Positions 1-7,633 of a DNA stretch of 64,000 nucleotides are shown in pieces. The notes under the pieces were generated by a model that saw only the letters and a program-made list of their open reading frames with translations, was not told the origin of the DNA and searched no databases. The stretch's first letter is position 1; each line of letters opens with the position of its first letter. Location of the stretch: assembly GCA_021323375.2 (NCBI GenBank), contig JAJPCT020000016.1, forward strand, positions 1 to 64,000. The letters are read 5' to 3'. This DNA comes from Candidatus Wolframiiraptor gerlachensis. Its GTDB lineage: Archaea > Thermoproteota > Nitrososphaeria_A > Caldarchaeales > Wolframiiraptoraceae. Made by a program: the position numbers and the translations under genes.

Positions 1-843
1 TAATAGCATTGTAAAATAATCCCCACGCTCACTTCTAAATTCGGCATGAGTAAATGGTATGCTGAGCAACAGCTTTCTGAAGTCCTCCATAGCCTTTACT
101 CTGACCATTAACGGAAGTATAAAGAGCTGAGGGTTCATATGAGGAACCCAAAAGACCGTGAAGAAGTTTATTAGATTCCTAGCATGTTTATAATGCTTGC
201 TAATTGTTTGACGCGTTAAATTGAACTTTCGAGCTATAATGCTATACTTTAATGGAATTATTCCCTTTTGAAGCTCCTTCACTAAGACAAGATCAATCTC
301 ATCTATCTTGGGCTGTGGATCAGGATATTCCGGTATTTCTGGAACTTCTCGGGATTTCCTCATGCTAATCCAGTCTTGAATCCATACTCCTCTTGAGAAG
401 TCAAAGAATTCAACCATGAAAGGAAGAGGTCTCATATATGCAAGCTTACATACATCCGTTCCCTTAATTAGATCCATTGATTGAAGCAAGTTCATGAATT
501 CTAAAAAGTCCTTTTCATAACTTGGCGGTATAGTGAAAATTACGAAAAACTTTTTCTCGGTCATTAAGTAGGTATAGTAATCTAGGTACGCATATTCTCC
601 TAGTAGGTCTAATATCTTAGAGATGTAATGGGCGGGATAGTTGCTCTGGAATGTTACAAGATACCTTTGCAGGCCTAGTGCTCCATAGTTTATTGATGGC
701 CTGATGGAGAGTCCTAGTTTTGGTAGTCTTTTTAGTAGTATGTATCTTACTGTTGAGACTGGGATACCTGTAGCTCTTGATATGTCGGAGAATCTGGGGC
801 CGACTTTCATTAATGCTTCTACTACTTTTCTAGTTTCCTCCAA
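1..843 (-). CDS. Helix-turn-helix transcriptional regulator, C-terminus outside window
   Basis: This reading frame is missing from the ORF track because it runs off the left edge. Reading the minus strand from a TTG at 841-843 gives about 281 uninterrupted codons. Near the N-terminus lies a probable winged HTH (FSDISRATGIPVSTVRYIL), and a second one lies about 200 residues in (IIARKFNLTRQTISKHYKHA), so the protein has two HTH units separated by an alpha/beta-looking region. This layout is seen in some archaeal multi-HTH regulators. It follows the 140-aa helical gene by about 20 nt on the same strand and is probably co-transcribed with it. TTG is chosen because an in-frame stop lies only a few codons upstream; an internal ATG at 808-810 is the alternative. 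The regulated genes are not known. Confidence 0.6.
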   Translation of the reverse strand, partial: MEETRKVVEALMKVGPRFSDISRATGIPVSTVRYILLKRLPKLGLSIRPSINYGALGLQRYLVTFQSNYPAHYISKILDLLGEYAYLDYYTYLMTEKKFFVIFTIPPSYEKDFLEFMNLLQSMDLIKGTDVCKLAYMRPLPFMVEFFDFSRGVWIQDWISMRKSREVPEIPEYPDPQPKIDEIDLVLVKELQKGIIPLKYSIIARKFNLTRQTISKHYKHARNLINFFTVFWVPHMNPQLFILPLMVRVKAMEDFRKLLLSIPFTHAEFRSERGDYFTMLL

Positions 844-862
844 CCCCCATTCCCTTCCGTCT

Positions 863-1258
863 CTAAGCTTCCTTTAAAACTTGAGGTGTCTCGATTATCT
901 TGGGCTTCACGCTTCGAAAATTTGCAACTTTCTCCAGCGCTTGTATGAGCGTGTCTATGGCATCTTTCTCTCCGCGTATAAGTGATCTCGCGAGTGTGTC
1001 CGGGTCTATTGTTGTGATGTTTGATCTTAATAGGAGGCGTTTGAGGAGTAGCTTTAGGAAGATAAGGCTGCCCTCGTTTCCGAAGATTGGTGTTAGCGCG
1101 TTATAATATAGCTGGGGTTCTCTTAATAGCAGCTTATGGGGGCTTGTCTCGGGATAATTCTTGGAGAGCTGGTACTCGAGGACCTTTAACGCGCTGCTTC
1201 CGAGAAGCTCCTCGAGGATTGACCTGAGGATGGAGGCGTATCGATCTTCCTTGGACAT
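863..1258 (-). CDS. Small helical protein resembling a NitrOD5-type output domain (copy 1)
   Basis: A mainly helical, acidic and leucine-rich protein of about 131 aa with no membrane segment. Its core (leucine-rich helix, then a LLLREPQLYYNAL turn, then IFGNEGSLIFLKLLLKRLL) aligns by eye with the 125-aa protein encoded at 3898-4275 (YEDPRLLCDGL and FFGPGARGLLIVLAKTLI). The pattern 'P..L..AL..IFG.G...L' recalls the NitrOD5 output domain of archaeal signal-transduction proteins; this is a resemblance only. The track starts at 1285, but a TATA box at about 1290-1298 would put transcription initiation near 1268, so Met10 (1256-1258) is the more likely start. It lies directly upstream of the HTH regulator gene. 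Confidence 0.55.
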   Translation of the reverse strand: MSKEDRYASILRSILEELLGSSALKVLEYQLSKNYPETSPHKLLLREPQLYYNALTPIFGNEGSLIFLKLLLKRLLLRSNITTIDPDTLARSLIRGEKDAIDTLIQALEKVANFRSVKPKIIETPQVLKEA

Positions 1259-1287
1259 GTTTTCAGTAAAATACTGTCGGGGCATGG

Positions 1288-1371
1288 ATATATATTTTTA
1301 CAAATTTTCTTCAATTCTTTTGCAAAAATGTAAAGAAAGTCGCCTTGAATGCTGGTACCGGTTTATATATT
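1288..1371. promoter_or_regulatory. Divergent archaeal TATA boxes
   Basis: Two TATA-like elements lie between the divergent helical-protein and radical SAM genes. AAATATATA at about 1290-1298 (minus) would drive the 140-aa gene and the HTH regulator. TTTATATATT at about 1362-1371 (plus) would drive the radical SAM gene, with transcription starting near 1393 and an untranslated leader of about 50 nt carrying GGAGG just before the GTG start. Confidence 0.55.
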
Positions 1372-1442
1372 TTTCTCGAGATGGCCATAAGCTATGCGTA
1401 AAAACCTATCATGTTCGGGATCTATAGGATATTGGAGGGGTC

Positions 1443-2489
1443 GTGGGGAGGGTTTATCCGCCTAAGCCCATCTCGTGTGGTATTCTTCTCTCCTACAAGT
1501 GCACCTCGGTTTGTAGGCATTGTATGTATGCTTGTTCTCCATCTTGGAGTGACGACTGGATCTCGGAGGGTGATTTGAGTAGGATATTGGACCAGCTTTC
1601 AGGTAGTATTGCGCCTGCGCCTGGTGGTTCGTCGAGGATCGGCGTCAATTATGGTCTTCATTTTACTGGCGGTGAGCCGTTCCTTAATTATAGGCTTCTC
1701 TTGAGGGCTGTTGAGCTCGCGGAGGATTATGATATACCGTCGGTTTTTGTTGAGACGAATTGTTTCTGGTGTGTGAGCCGTGAGAGGGCTGAGGAGATGC
1801 TTCTTGAGCTGAGGCGAGCTGGCCTCGATGGCGTGCTCGTCAGCGTTAACCCGTTTCTCGTGGAGTATACGCCGTTTGAGAGGCTGGTGCTGGTGGCTGA
1901 GCTGGCTGAGAGGATATTTGATGGTGGCCTGATAATCTATCAGCGTGAGTTCTATGATCAGTTTAGGAGGATTGGGCTTCGGGGGACTATGAGCTTCGAG
2001 GAATATTTGGCGAGGCTTGGTGTTAATGGGTTGAGATGGGCTGAGCTTCTGCCGATGGGGAGGGCGTGCTATAAGCTTCGAGAATTGTTTAGGAGGTATC
2101 CCGCGAAGGTCTTCTTCGATGAGGATTGTAGGGGTAGCTTGCTGAGGAGCTGGCATGCTCATATTGATAATTATGGTAACCTCATCACTGGGTATTGCGC
2201 CGGCTTATCGCTCGGCGATGCTAGGAGGCTTGATGAGCTTGTTGAGGGGGGCTTGGATCTCGATGAGAGGCCCATCCTCGGCATGCTCATCCTCGAGGAT
2301 CTTGGGAGCCTATACAGGTTCGCGGTCAAGGAGTATAACTATGTGGAGAGGAGTGATGGCTATATCTCGAAATGCGACCTATGCCTCGATATTAGGAGGC
2401 ATATTGTTGAGCAGGCTGGTGCTGATGAGTATCCGGAGCTAGCGCCCCGGGAGTTCTACAAGCACTTGGAGGAGGAGCGAGGGGGCTAG
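1443..2489 (+). CDS. Radical SAM protein with C-terminal Cys cluster
   Basis: The N-terminal radical SAM core carries the CxxxCxxC motif (CTSVCRHC, residues 20-27) that binds the [4Fe-4S]/SAM cluster, followed by FTGGEPF for SAM binding. The last 120 residues hold further cysteines (DEDCRG, GYCAG, CDLC), which look like a SPASM/Twitch-type auxiliary cluster region. Such enzymes modify peptides, make cofactors or activate partner enzymes; the substrate cannot be deduced. The GTG start is preceded by GGAGG at about 1434-1438. The gene converges with the KaiC gene, the two stop codons sharing a CTAG. No peptide precursor gene was seen beside it. Confidence 0.8.
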   Translation: MGRVYPPKPISCGILLSYKCTSVCRHCMYACSPSWSDDWISEGDLSRILDQLSGSIAPAPGGSSRIGVNYGLHFTGGEPFLNYRLLLRAVELAEDYDIPSVFVETNCFWCVSRERAEEMLLELRRAGLDGVLVSVNPFLVEYTPFERLVLVAELAERIFDGGLIIYQREFYDQFRRIGLRGTMSFEEYLARLGVNGLRWAELLPMGRACYKLRELFRRYPAKVFFDEDCRGSLLRSWHAHIDNYGNLITGYCAGLSLGDARRLDELVEGGLDLDERPILGMLILEDLGSLYRFAVKEYNYVERSDGYISKCDLCLDIRRHIVEQAGADEYPELAPREFYKHLEEERGG

Positions 2490-3901
2490 GTGATTGGGAT
2501 GAGCCTTGTCTCGTAGCATCCTCTCTCAGTTTCTACCTTTACGGCATGTAAGGGTATCATAGGCTTGATGCCATAGAGGAGGAGACACCCGTGTCTTCTT
2601 GTAAGTTTCAAGTGGATGGAAGCTATTGAGGATATTTTTCTGGTGAGCTTCGGATACGAGGATTTATCTGCTAGGAGGCTTAAAGCATTATTCCTCCTAG
2701 TCCAAGCCGCAATTCTCGAGACTATCTTCAGCACATCCTCGAGCTCGTAGTTGAATTCAAGCGAATCCATGCTTACCACGATTAAGGGTGGGCTCCCAAC
2801 CTCTTTCATTAGCTCATCAGCAGAGGATTCGATTTTCTCGATTAATGAGCCTATGCCAGCCTTTGGATCATATGTTATTATATTTGTTGTAGAGAGCTGG
2901 TTAACAGCCTCTACTGCTAGGAAGTGTCTTGCGAGCTTTCGTTCGTCTTCGGGAAGCGCGTAACTCTCATAGAATGCTTCTAGATCTTTCGGACTACTCC
3001 CTATTCCAGGGATCGTTATTATCGGCCTTTTGTTTCGGAGGAAGTTGGCCGAATGTGGCCAGATTAACATTCTATATTGATCCCTAGTTACCCTCGCGTC
3101 TATTTCTAGGAGTATTGTTGAGCCCTTTGGATACCCTCCTAAAGCCTCATCCAAATCCTTTAGCCCGCTGGAGTATCTACCGGGCGGGTCTGGAATTGGG
3201 TCAGGGGTTTTCGGGTTCTCGAGTACTGGTGGCTTGTATGGTGGGAAGGCTATGAATCCTGCTCCGAGCGTGTAACACGCTATTTTACTTCTTATTGGGA
3301 GTCCTCTCAGCTTCTCGATCTTCATTCTCCTGATGAACCTATTCTCTATTATGTCCTTCTCGAGTAGTATGACTGCTGAGGCTACGAATTCCTCGAAGCC
3401 GTATCCTATCCTCGTCTCGCCGACTGGGACCTCCTCGATTAGTATTGTCGTGCATCCTAGGCCTCTCATTATCCTTGAGAGGAGTGTGTGGAGGAAGACT
3501 CTGAGCTCTCTCGGCTCCCTCATCCCTTGGGCGAGGGCTGAGAGGGAGTCTATGACCAGCCTCTGGGCTCCGAATGACGATGCCTCCGCTATTATTGTCT
3601 CGAGGAGCTCAGCCATACCGGCCTCCATCACCGTTAGGGCGTCGAGGAAGCGGAAGAGCCCGCGATCCTCCAGCTCCTTGAAGTCGTAGCCGATTCGCTT
3701 CATGTTTCTGATGAATGTCTCATGATCCTCGGCGAGTGAGACATAGAGGCCCTTCTCGCCGTATTTCACCGCGCCCCAGTATAGGAATCCCGCCGAGAAT
3801 ATTGTCTTCCCTGTTCCCGGGCCTCCAGCTATTATCACGAGCTCTCCTTTTGGCAGGCCTCCTATCAGCTCGTCTAAGCCGGGTATCCCGCTTGGATTCA
3901 T
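2486..3901 (-). CDS. KaiC-like RecA-superfamily ATPase with degenerate second domain
   Basis: 471 aa with two KaiC-type halves. The first half has a Walker A (GGPGTGKT, residues 26-33) and a Walker B-like LVIDSLSAL near 118-126. The second half, after a proline-rich linker (about residues 215-245), keeps the fold signature (SSGLKDLDEALGGYPKGS) but has no P-loop, so it is probably a non-catalytic pseudo-domain. Archaeal KaiC-like proteins act in signal transduction, often paired with output proteins or the archaellum/pilus machinery. It overlaps the upstream NitrOD5-like gene by an ATGA start/stop junction, indicating translational coupling. It is not a clock KaiC: there is no KaiB or KaiA nearby. 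Confidence 0.85.
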   Translation of the reverse strand: MNPSGIPGLDELIGGLPKGELVIIAGGPGTGKTIFSAGFLYWGAVKYGEKGLYVSLAEDHETFIRNMKRIGYDFKELEDRGLFRFLDALTVMEAGMAELLETIIAEASSFGAQRLVIDSLSALAQGMREPRELRVFLHTLLSRIMRGLGCTTILIEEVPVGETRIGYGFEEFVASAVILLEKDIIENRFIRRMKIEKLRGLPIRSKIACYTLGAGFIAFPPYKPPVLENPKTPDPIPDPPGRYSSGLKDLDEALGGYPKGSTILLEIDARVTRDQYRMLIWPHSANFLRNKRPIITIPGIGSSPKDLEAFYESYALPEDERKLARHFLAVEAVNQLSTTNIITYDPKAGIGSLIEKIESSADELMKEVGSPPLIVVSMDSLEFNYELEDVLKIVSRIAAWTRRNNALSLLADKSSYPKLTRKISSIASIHLKLTRRHGCLLLYGIKPMIPLHAVKVETERGCYETRLIPIT

Positions 3902-4275
3902 CTGATGCCACCTCCCATTCTGCGTTGGGAGGAGCAGAGGATTGCGAAGAAGTGGGTCTTGAGCTCCTGATCGCCGCTCTCGAGGATCTCGATGATCTGG
4001 CTTGGTGTCAGGCCCTGTATCCCGCTCTCCCTTATCAGGGTCTTAGCTAGGACTATGAGGAGGCCTCTAGCCCCGGGGCCGAAGAATGCTCTCAAGCCAT
4101 CACAGAGAAGCCTTGGATCCTCGTAGAGGGCTTCATATGGATCCTTCCCGAGAAATCTCCTGAGATGGAGCTCGAGGATTCGGGAACCATTCTCGCCGAA
4201 GATCGATCTCATGGCATTCTTGAAGGCCTTCTTGACTATGCTTGGCTCAAGATACTCCTCGACCAATCCCCCCAT
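3898..4275 (-). CDS. Small helical protein resembling a NitrOD5-type output domain (copy 2)
   Basis: A 125-aa helical protein, paralogous by eye to the product of 863-1258 (shared leucine-rich helix, 'DP.LL..L', 'FFGPGARGLL'). It is encoded immediately upstream of, and overlaps by 4 nt, the KaiC-like ATPase gene, so the two products probably work together: one as an ATP-dependent switch, the other as a partner or output domain. The C-terminus ends in a short Gly/Arg-rich tail. The function is not established; assignment to the NitrOD5 group is a pattern judgement. Confidence 0.6.
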   Translation of the reverse strand: MGGLVEEYLEPSIVKKAFKNAMRSIFGENGSRILELHLRRFLGKDPYEALYEDPRLLCDGLRAFFGPGARGLLIVLAKTLIRESGIQGLTPSQIIEILESGDQELKTHFFAILCSSQRRMGGGIR

Positions 4276-4404
4276 CCCAAGCTTTAATGCGAATGGCTTC
4301 TAAGATAAGGCTTACGCATAATTATCTCGCAGAGCTGCTATCGGACTCGTGGCCAAAATGTTTAAGGATCATCGTTTTCTCCACGGCCAGCATGGTCTCC
4401 AGCA

Positions 4405-4422
4405 TAAAGCATATATAAGGGT
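4405..4422 (+). promoter_or_regulatory. TATA box of the pilin gene
   Basis: AAAGCATATATAAGG is a strong archaeal BRE/TATA sequence centred near 4415. Transcription would start near 4440, leaving a leader of under 10 nt before the ATG at 4447. Confidence 0.65.
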
Positions 4423-4446
4423 AATTTTGAGAGTTTTCGCGAGAAG

Positions 4447-4878
4447 ATGGTTAGAAGGGTTTCGAGAAGGGGTCTATCGCCGCTACTCGCTATAATAATC
4501 GGCCTAGTCGTGACTATTGTCGCGGGAATACTGCTAGCACAGCTATACTTCAGCTACGCGGCAACGCTATCATCAAGACCAGCAGCAAACATAGAATATG
4601 TGGATCTAGTCGTCCCGACTGGAAGCACAACGGGAACATTAGTAATCTCTATAAAAAATACAGGCAATATCTACATAGAATCTGGAACGGTGAAAAGAGA
4701 CGGTACTACTCCTATTGAATGCAGTATTCCTAAAATATATCCCGGAGGCGTGAATAGCACCGTTTGCTCTGTTCCTGATGTTGTACCAGGCCAAGGCTAC
4801 ACGTTCACAGTATCGTTAAGCTTCGCGGACAAGAGCAATCAGACATTAGCGGTAGTTGCAAGGGCTAGGACAGCATAA
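4447..4878 (+). CDS. Type IV pilin-like (class III signal peptide) protein
   Basis: A 143-aa secreted or surface protein. The N-terminus has a short basic leader (MVRRVSRRG) followed by LSPLLAIIIGLVVTIVAGILL, a hydrophobic helix typical of archaeal pilins and archaellins processed by a prepilin peptidase just before the hydrophobic stretch. The remainder is a Thr/Ser-rich beta-domain containing ISIKNTGN, a motif often seen in archaeal pilin-like proteins. Two cysteines could form a disulfide (CSIP and CSVP). No assembly ATPase or membrane platform is encoded nearby, so the subunit probably uses machinery encoded elsewhere. Its position next to the KaiC-like module suggests co-regulation (inference). 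Confidence 0.7.
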   Translation: MVRRVSRRGLSPLLAIIIGLVVTIVAGILLAQLYFSYAATLSSRPAANIEYVDLVVPTGSTTGTLVISIKNTGNIYIESGTVKRDGTTPIECSIPKIYPGGVNSTVCSVPDVVPGQGYTFTVSLSFADKSNQTLAVVARARTA

Positions 4879-4887
4879 ATTCAAACA

Positions 4888-4906
4888 AACAATCATTTTT
4901 ATTTTG
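4888..4906 (+). terminator. T-rich terminator after the pilin gene
   Basis: An ATCATTTTTATTTTGG stretch follows the pilin stop codon within 30 nt. Archaeal termination commonly uses such poly-T tracts. The following 130 nt (about 4906-5037) are AT-rich and show no gene. Confidence 0.45.
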
Positions 4907-5037
4907 GCTGAGAATTGTAGAAATTAATTACTCCATTTTACAGATGATATCTTTCTTTAAGATTAATAAGTAGTTATAAGTAGTTTATGAACTTAAGCAG
5001 ATCCTCCCGTACGCTCTATTAATCTCGTAGAAGCCTC

Positions 5038-5328
5038 TCATGTTTTCAATCTCTCTCCCAGCTGGTTTAGCCGGATTCGGTAAGGACATGTTAGAATGGT
5101 TTCCAGAGTGTTTCTTTCTACGAGTCGTGGTAGTAGGTTTATATCGTCTACTATCGCGTCGGCTCCTTTCCGGATGAATATTTCCAGAGCATGCGGGTTT
5201 GTTAGGACTCCTGTGAAGAGGGCGTTAAGCCCTATTCCCTCTGACGGGGAGGTCACCACAATTACTGATACAATATTAAGTCCGAGATATAGGTTAGAAG
5301 ACCTTCTCCACGGTTGTCCCGAATTTTA
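5038..5328 (-). pseudogene. C-terminal gene fragment, possibly HAD-type hydrolase
   Basis: The ORF track shows 73 aa from a GTG, but the same frame stays open upstream to about 5320, where it meets the 3' end of the RNase P RNA gene. The translation (GVLTNPHALEIFIRKGADAI, then VDDINLLPRLVE) resembles the last part of HAD-superfamily phosphatases, where 'GAD.vidd...L' ends the core fold. The catalytic N-terminal half (DxDxT) is absent, so it is best read as a remnant cut off at rnpB. Both the family and the pseudogene status are tentative. A promoterless expressed micro-ORF is the alternative. Confidence 0.35.
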
Positions 5329-5329
5329 T

Positions 5330-5645
5330 GCGGGGGCGTGCGGCGGTAGCCCTCCTTCTGTGTTGAGGCGGGATTCGTCTAGTCGGCTCGGAGGAGCCTC
5401 GCCGGGAGGCGTGCTCATAGGCCCCTCACCCTTTCCCCGCGCGGGACGCCCGTTTCACCCAATCCCACGCCCTCGCTCATCGGCTTCACCGCGCCGAGTC
5501 ATCCTCATCCGGGCGTGGGAGGTCTCGTTTCTGCGGCGTTGCCCGGGGTCTCCCCCGGGTGCCTCACGGCACCGCGCGCCTCCCGGAGTGGGGGAGGAAC
5601 TTCCTCGGGAGCTCCCCGTGGCCCGCCCCGCCGCTCGCCCCCAGC
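5330..5645 (-). ncRNA. rnpB: RNase P RNA
   Basis: The catalytic RNA of RNase P, which trims tRNA 5' leaders. In the minus-strand RNA the two ends pair as helix P1: GGGGGCGAGCGGCGG near 5628-5642 with CCGCCGCACGCCCCC near 5331-5345 (one mismatch). Conserved-core signatures appear in the right order: GAGGAAGTTCCTC (CR-I), GCAGAAACGAGACC, GGGTGAAACGGG, AGACGAATCC and ACAGAAGGAGGGCTA (CR-IV/V region). The length of about 315 nt is normal for archaeal P RNA. It is very GC-rich compared with its flanks, consistent with a thermophile. A TATA-like AAATAAAAG lies about 22 nt upstream of the 5' end. It sits 55 nt downstream of the GPN GTPase gene. ORFs reported inside it are spurious. Confidence 0.88.
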
Positions 5646-5699
5646 AAAACATATTACCAGTCTTTTATTTCAGGCTTGCCCTCCTCTAGGGGATGGGCT

Positions 5700-6470
5700 C
5701 TAGGTCAGGTCTCCACACTCGCATAAGGCATCGTTTATCAGGTTGTATAGGTCTTGCATGCCCTGCCCGGTCTTCGCCGAGGTTCTCACAATCCTCATGG
5801 CCTTCGAGTACTCCCTTACCAAGTTCATGAATTTTGCCGAGAGCTCTGCGGCGAGCCCATGCTCCTCCAACGCTATCCTCTCCACAAGCTCGGACTCATT
5901 GAGCAGCATCTTCTCGAGCTCAATGCCGCCGCTGAGCAGATCCACCTTGTTTACCACGGAGACTACTGGGATTCTGAGCCTAAGCCTCGTTATAATGGAC
6001 ATTGAGACTCCGACCGCGAGGCCGGAGAGGCTCGAGGCGAGAAACGGGTCGAGTATGTAGACGGCGACAGCCCTCGATCCCTCTGATAACCTCTCAACTA
6101 TCCTTGGCCCCATCTCCCTGAAGAGGAAGAGCTCCATTTGCCCCGGCGTATCGATGAGCCTGAAGCCAGCACCATCAATAGACCGTATTCTCGCGACAAC
6201 ATCATCTAGCCTCTCCTCAATTATCTCAGCCGCCCTAATCATCGCACCATTCGGTCCGAGACCAGCCTCCCTCATCAAGTCATCAACTCTCACAAGGGAC
6301 CTAACATCATAATCAGGCTCATATGGAAGCCTCAGGACGCCGGGATCCAAGTTAACATAGATGGGCCTCTCACCAAGCTCCTCCTCAAGCCACCTGCCAA
6401 ACGATGCGACCATCGAGGTCTTACCACACCCAGCAGGCCCAATCATCACAACACTTATCCAAGCATTCAT
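5700..6470 (-). CDS. GPN-loop GTPase
   Basis: A SIMIBI-class GTPase of about 256 aa. The P-loop GPAGCGKT is followed by the diagnostic Gly-Pro-Asn insertion (GLGPNGAMIRA) and by DTPGQMELF (G3) and VNKVDLL (G4). Eukaryotic homologues (Gpn1-3) help assemble RNA polymerase II; archaeal versions are dimeric and of uncertain role, presumably assembly or biogenesis. The track start (GTG, 6485) lies close to a TATA-like CTTAAATTTAAGG at about 6494-6506, which predicts initiation near 6474, so the ATG at 6468-6470 is preferred and the mRNA would be nearly leaderless. Confidence 0.88.
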   Translation of the reverse strand: MNAWISVVMIGPAGCGKTSMVASFGRWLEEELGERPIYVNLDPGVLRLPYEPDYDVRSLVRVDDLMREAGLGPNGAMIRAAEIIEERLDDVVARIRSIDGAGFRLIDTPGQMELFLFREMGPRIVERLSEGSRAVAVYILDPFLASSLSGLAVGVSMSIITRLRLRIPVVSVVNKVDLLSGGIELEKMLLNESELVERIALEEHGLAAELSAKFMNLVREYSKAMRIVRTSAKTGQGMQDLYNLINDALCECGDLT

Positions 6471-6579
6471 CCAAGACAGATCCACGCAACCTTAAATTTA
6501 AGTTAGTGATCATGCCCCTCGAGTTAAATACGCCATCAACTCAGGAAAGAATAATATAATCGCCTTAAGATACAATATC

Positions 6580-6645
6580 CTCGGATGATGTATGCGGCCG
6601 TATCTGATCGCCGTGGATGATGAGTGCGTGCTTAGCTGATTAATC
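6580..6645 (+). ncRNA. C/D-box guide sRNA
   Basis: All four boxes occur with canonical archaeal spacing. C-like ATGATGT at 6585-6591, 12-nt guide, D' CTGA at 6604-6607, 9-nt linker, C' ATGATGA at 6617-6623, 12-nt guide, D CTGA at 6636-6639. Such RNAs direct fibrillarin-catalysed 2'-O-methylation of rRNA or tRNA at the position paired with the fifth nucleotide upstream of D or D'. The guides (atgcggccgtat and gtgcgtgcttag) predict targets AUACGGCCGCAU and CUAAGCACGCAC; neither was noticed in the 23S present here, so 16S or tRNA targets are possible. The C box deviates in its last base. Confidence 0.72.
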
Positions 6646-6657
6646 TGCGAAAAGTCT

Positions 6658-7629
6658 TCACTTCATTATCCTTATTCTTCTCCGGTCTATCGTCAGGATC
6701 GCCATTGTTATGGCGATGGCTCCGAAGATTATCATCCTGACATTAAGGTCTATTGCGAGCATGCTCAGCCCTGAGTCCAGCCATCTGATGATCAGGACCC
6801 CGAGCAGGGTTCTGTGAACTCCGCCCACGCCTCCGGTTAACGCGGTTCCCCCGACCACGACGCTCGCGAACAGCGGTATCATGTCGAGAACCCCCACTTG
6901 CATATGTGCGCCCTGAATCTGCGATGCATAGAGTATTCCAGCTATGCTGGCGAGCAAAGAGCAGATCATGAAGACAAGCGTTCTCACCATCCTGACATTT
7001 ATGCCAGCCAGCCGCGCTCCAACGATATTGCTACCCACCGCGTAAACCATCCTGCCGAAAGGCGTCATAAAAGTCAGGAATACACATATTGCCCAGATTG
7101 CTATAGCCCAGTAAAATATTGATGGTAATCCAAGTATCATGGTCGTGGAGATGGCTCTGAAAGCCGGGTCTGTGATCATCCTCGTATATCCTCCGGAGAT
7201 TACCTGCGCCAGCCCCTCGGCCACCATCGATGTCGCGAGTGTCGCCATGAACGATGGTATATTAAATCTAGCTAGCAGGATGCCATTAATGAATCCGAAG
7301 AGAAGCCCAACCATGATCGCCACAATTATCGAGGAGAATCCTATTGATGGATAGAGCACGGCAAATATCATCGCCGAAAGTTTTAGTACGCTGGGCACTG
7401 AGAAGTCAAATGATCCCATAAGTATCACAAGCGTCAAGCCGCATGCGGCGATGAGGAACCAAGACATCCCATAAACTAGTGTTATAACACTGTCCCAGCT
7501 CGTCAGGAAGTAGGGGTTTGCCATCCTAAGAGCGATCACTAGCGCGATGAAGCCCATAGCGGGTATTATCGTGTTAATATTCCTCTGGAGCCATTCTCGG
7601 GAGAACCAAGCTTGAGCCATCTTCAACAC
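6658..7629 (-). CDS. Ribose-type ABC transporter permease 2
   Basis: A 323-aa integral membrane protein with about eight to ten hydrophobic segments and the family signature GGTALTGGVGGVHRTLLG near residue 260, matching BPD_transp_2/RbsC permeases of the CUT2 (monosaccharide) class. It is the last gene of a SBP-ATPase-permease-permease operon. It starts 4 nt after the first permease stop, so it is translationally linked. The two permeases differ in sequence and probably form a heterodimeric channel. The substrate is unknown; the flanking sugar kinases and aldolase suggest a pentose, deoxysugar or polyol. Confidence 0.85.
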   Translation of the reverse strand: MLKMAQAWFSREWLQRNINTIIPAMGFIALVIALRMANPYFLTSWDSVITLVYGMSWFLIAACGLTLVILMGSFDFSVPSVLKLSAMIFAVLYPSIGFSSIIVAIMVGLLFGFINGILLARFNIPSFMATLATSMVAEGLAQVISGGYTRMITDPAFRAISTTMILGLPSIFYWAIAIWAICVFLTFMTPFGRMVYAVGSNIVGARLAGINVRMVRTLVFMICSLLASIAGILYASQIQGAHMQVGVLDMIPLFASVVVGGTALTGGVGGVHRTLLGVLIIRWLDSGLSMLAIDLNVRMIIFGAIAITMAILTIDRRRIRIMK

Positions 7630-7633
7630 CTCC

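Noticed and set aside
1599-2162. 187-aa antisense ORF
   Set aside because: Shadow of the radical SAM gene; low-complexity composition and no motif.
2486-3901. Circadian clock kaiC
   Set aside because: No kaiA or kaiB, and the second domain lacks a P-loop; it belongs to the broad archaeal KaiC-like group.
5096-5703. ORFs of 62-197 aa over the GC-rich region
   Set aside because: They cover the RNase P RNA, whose helices and conserved boxes explain the sequence.
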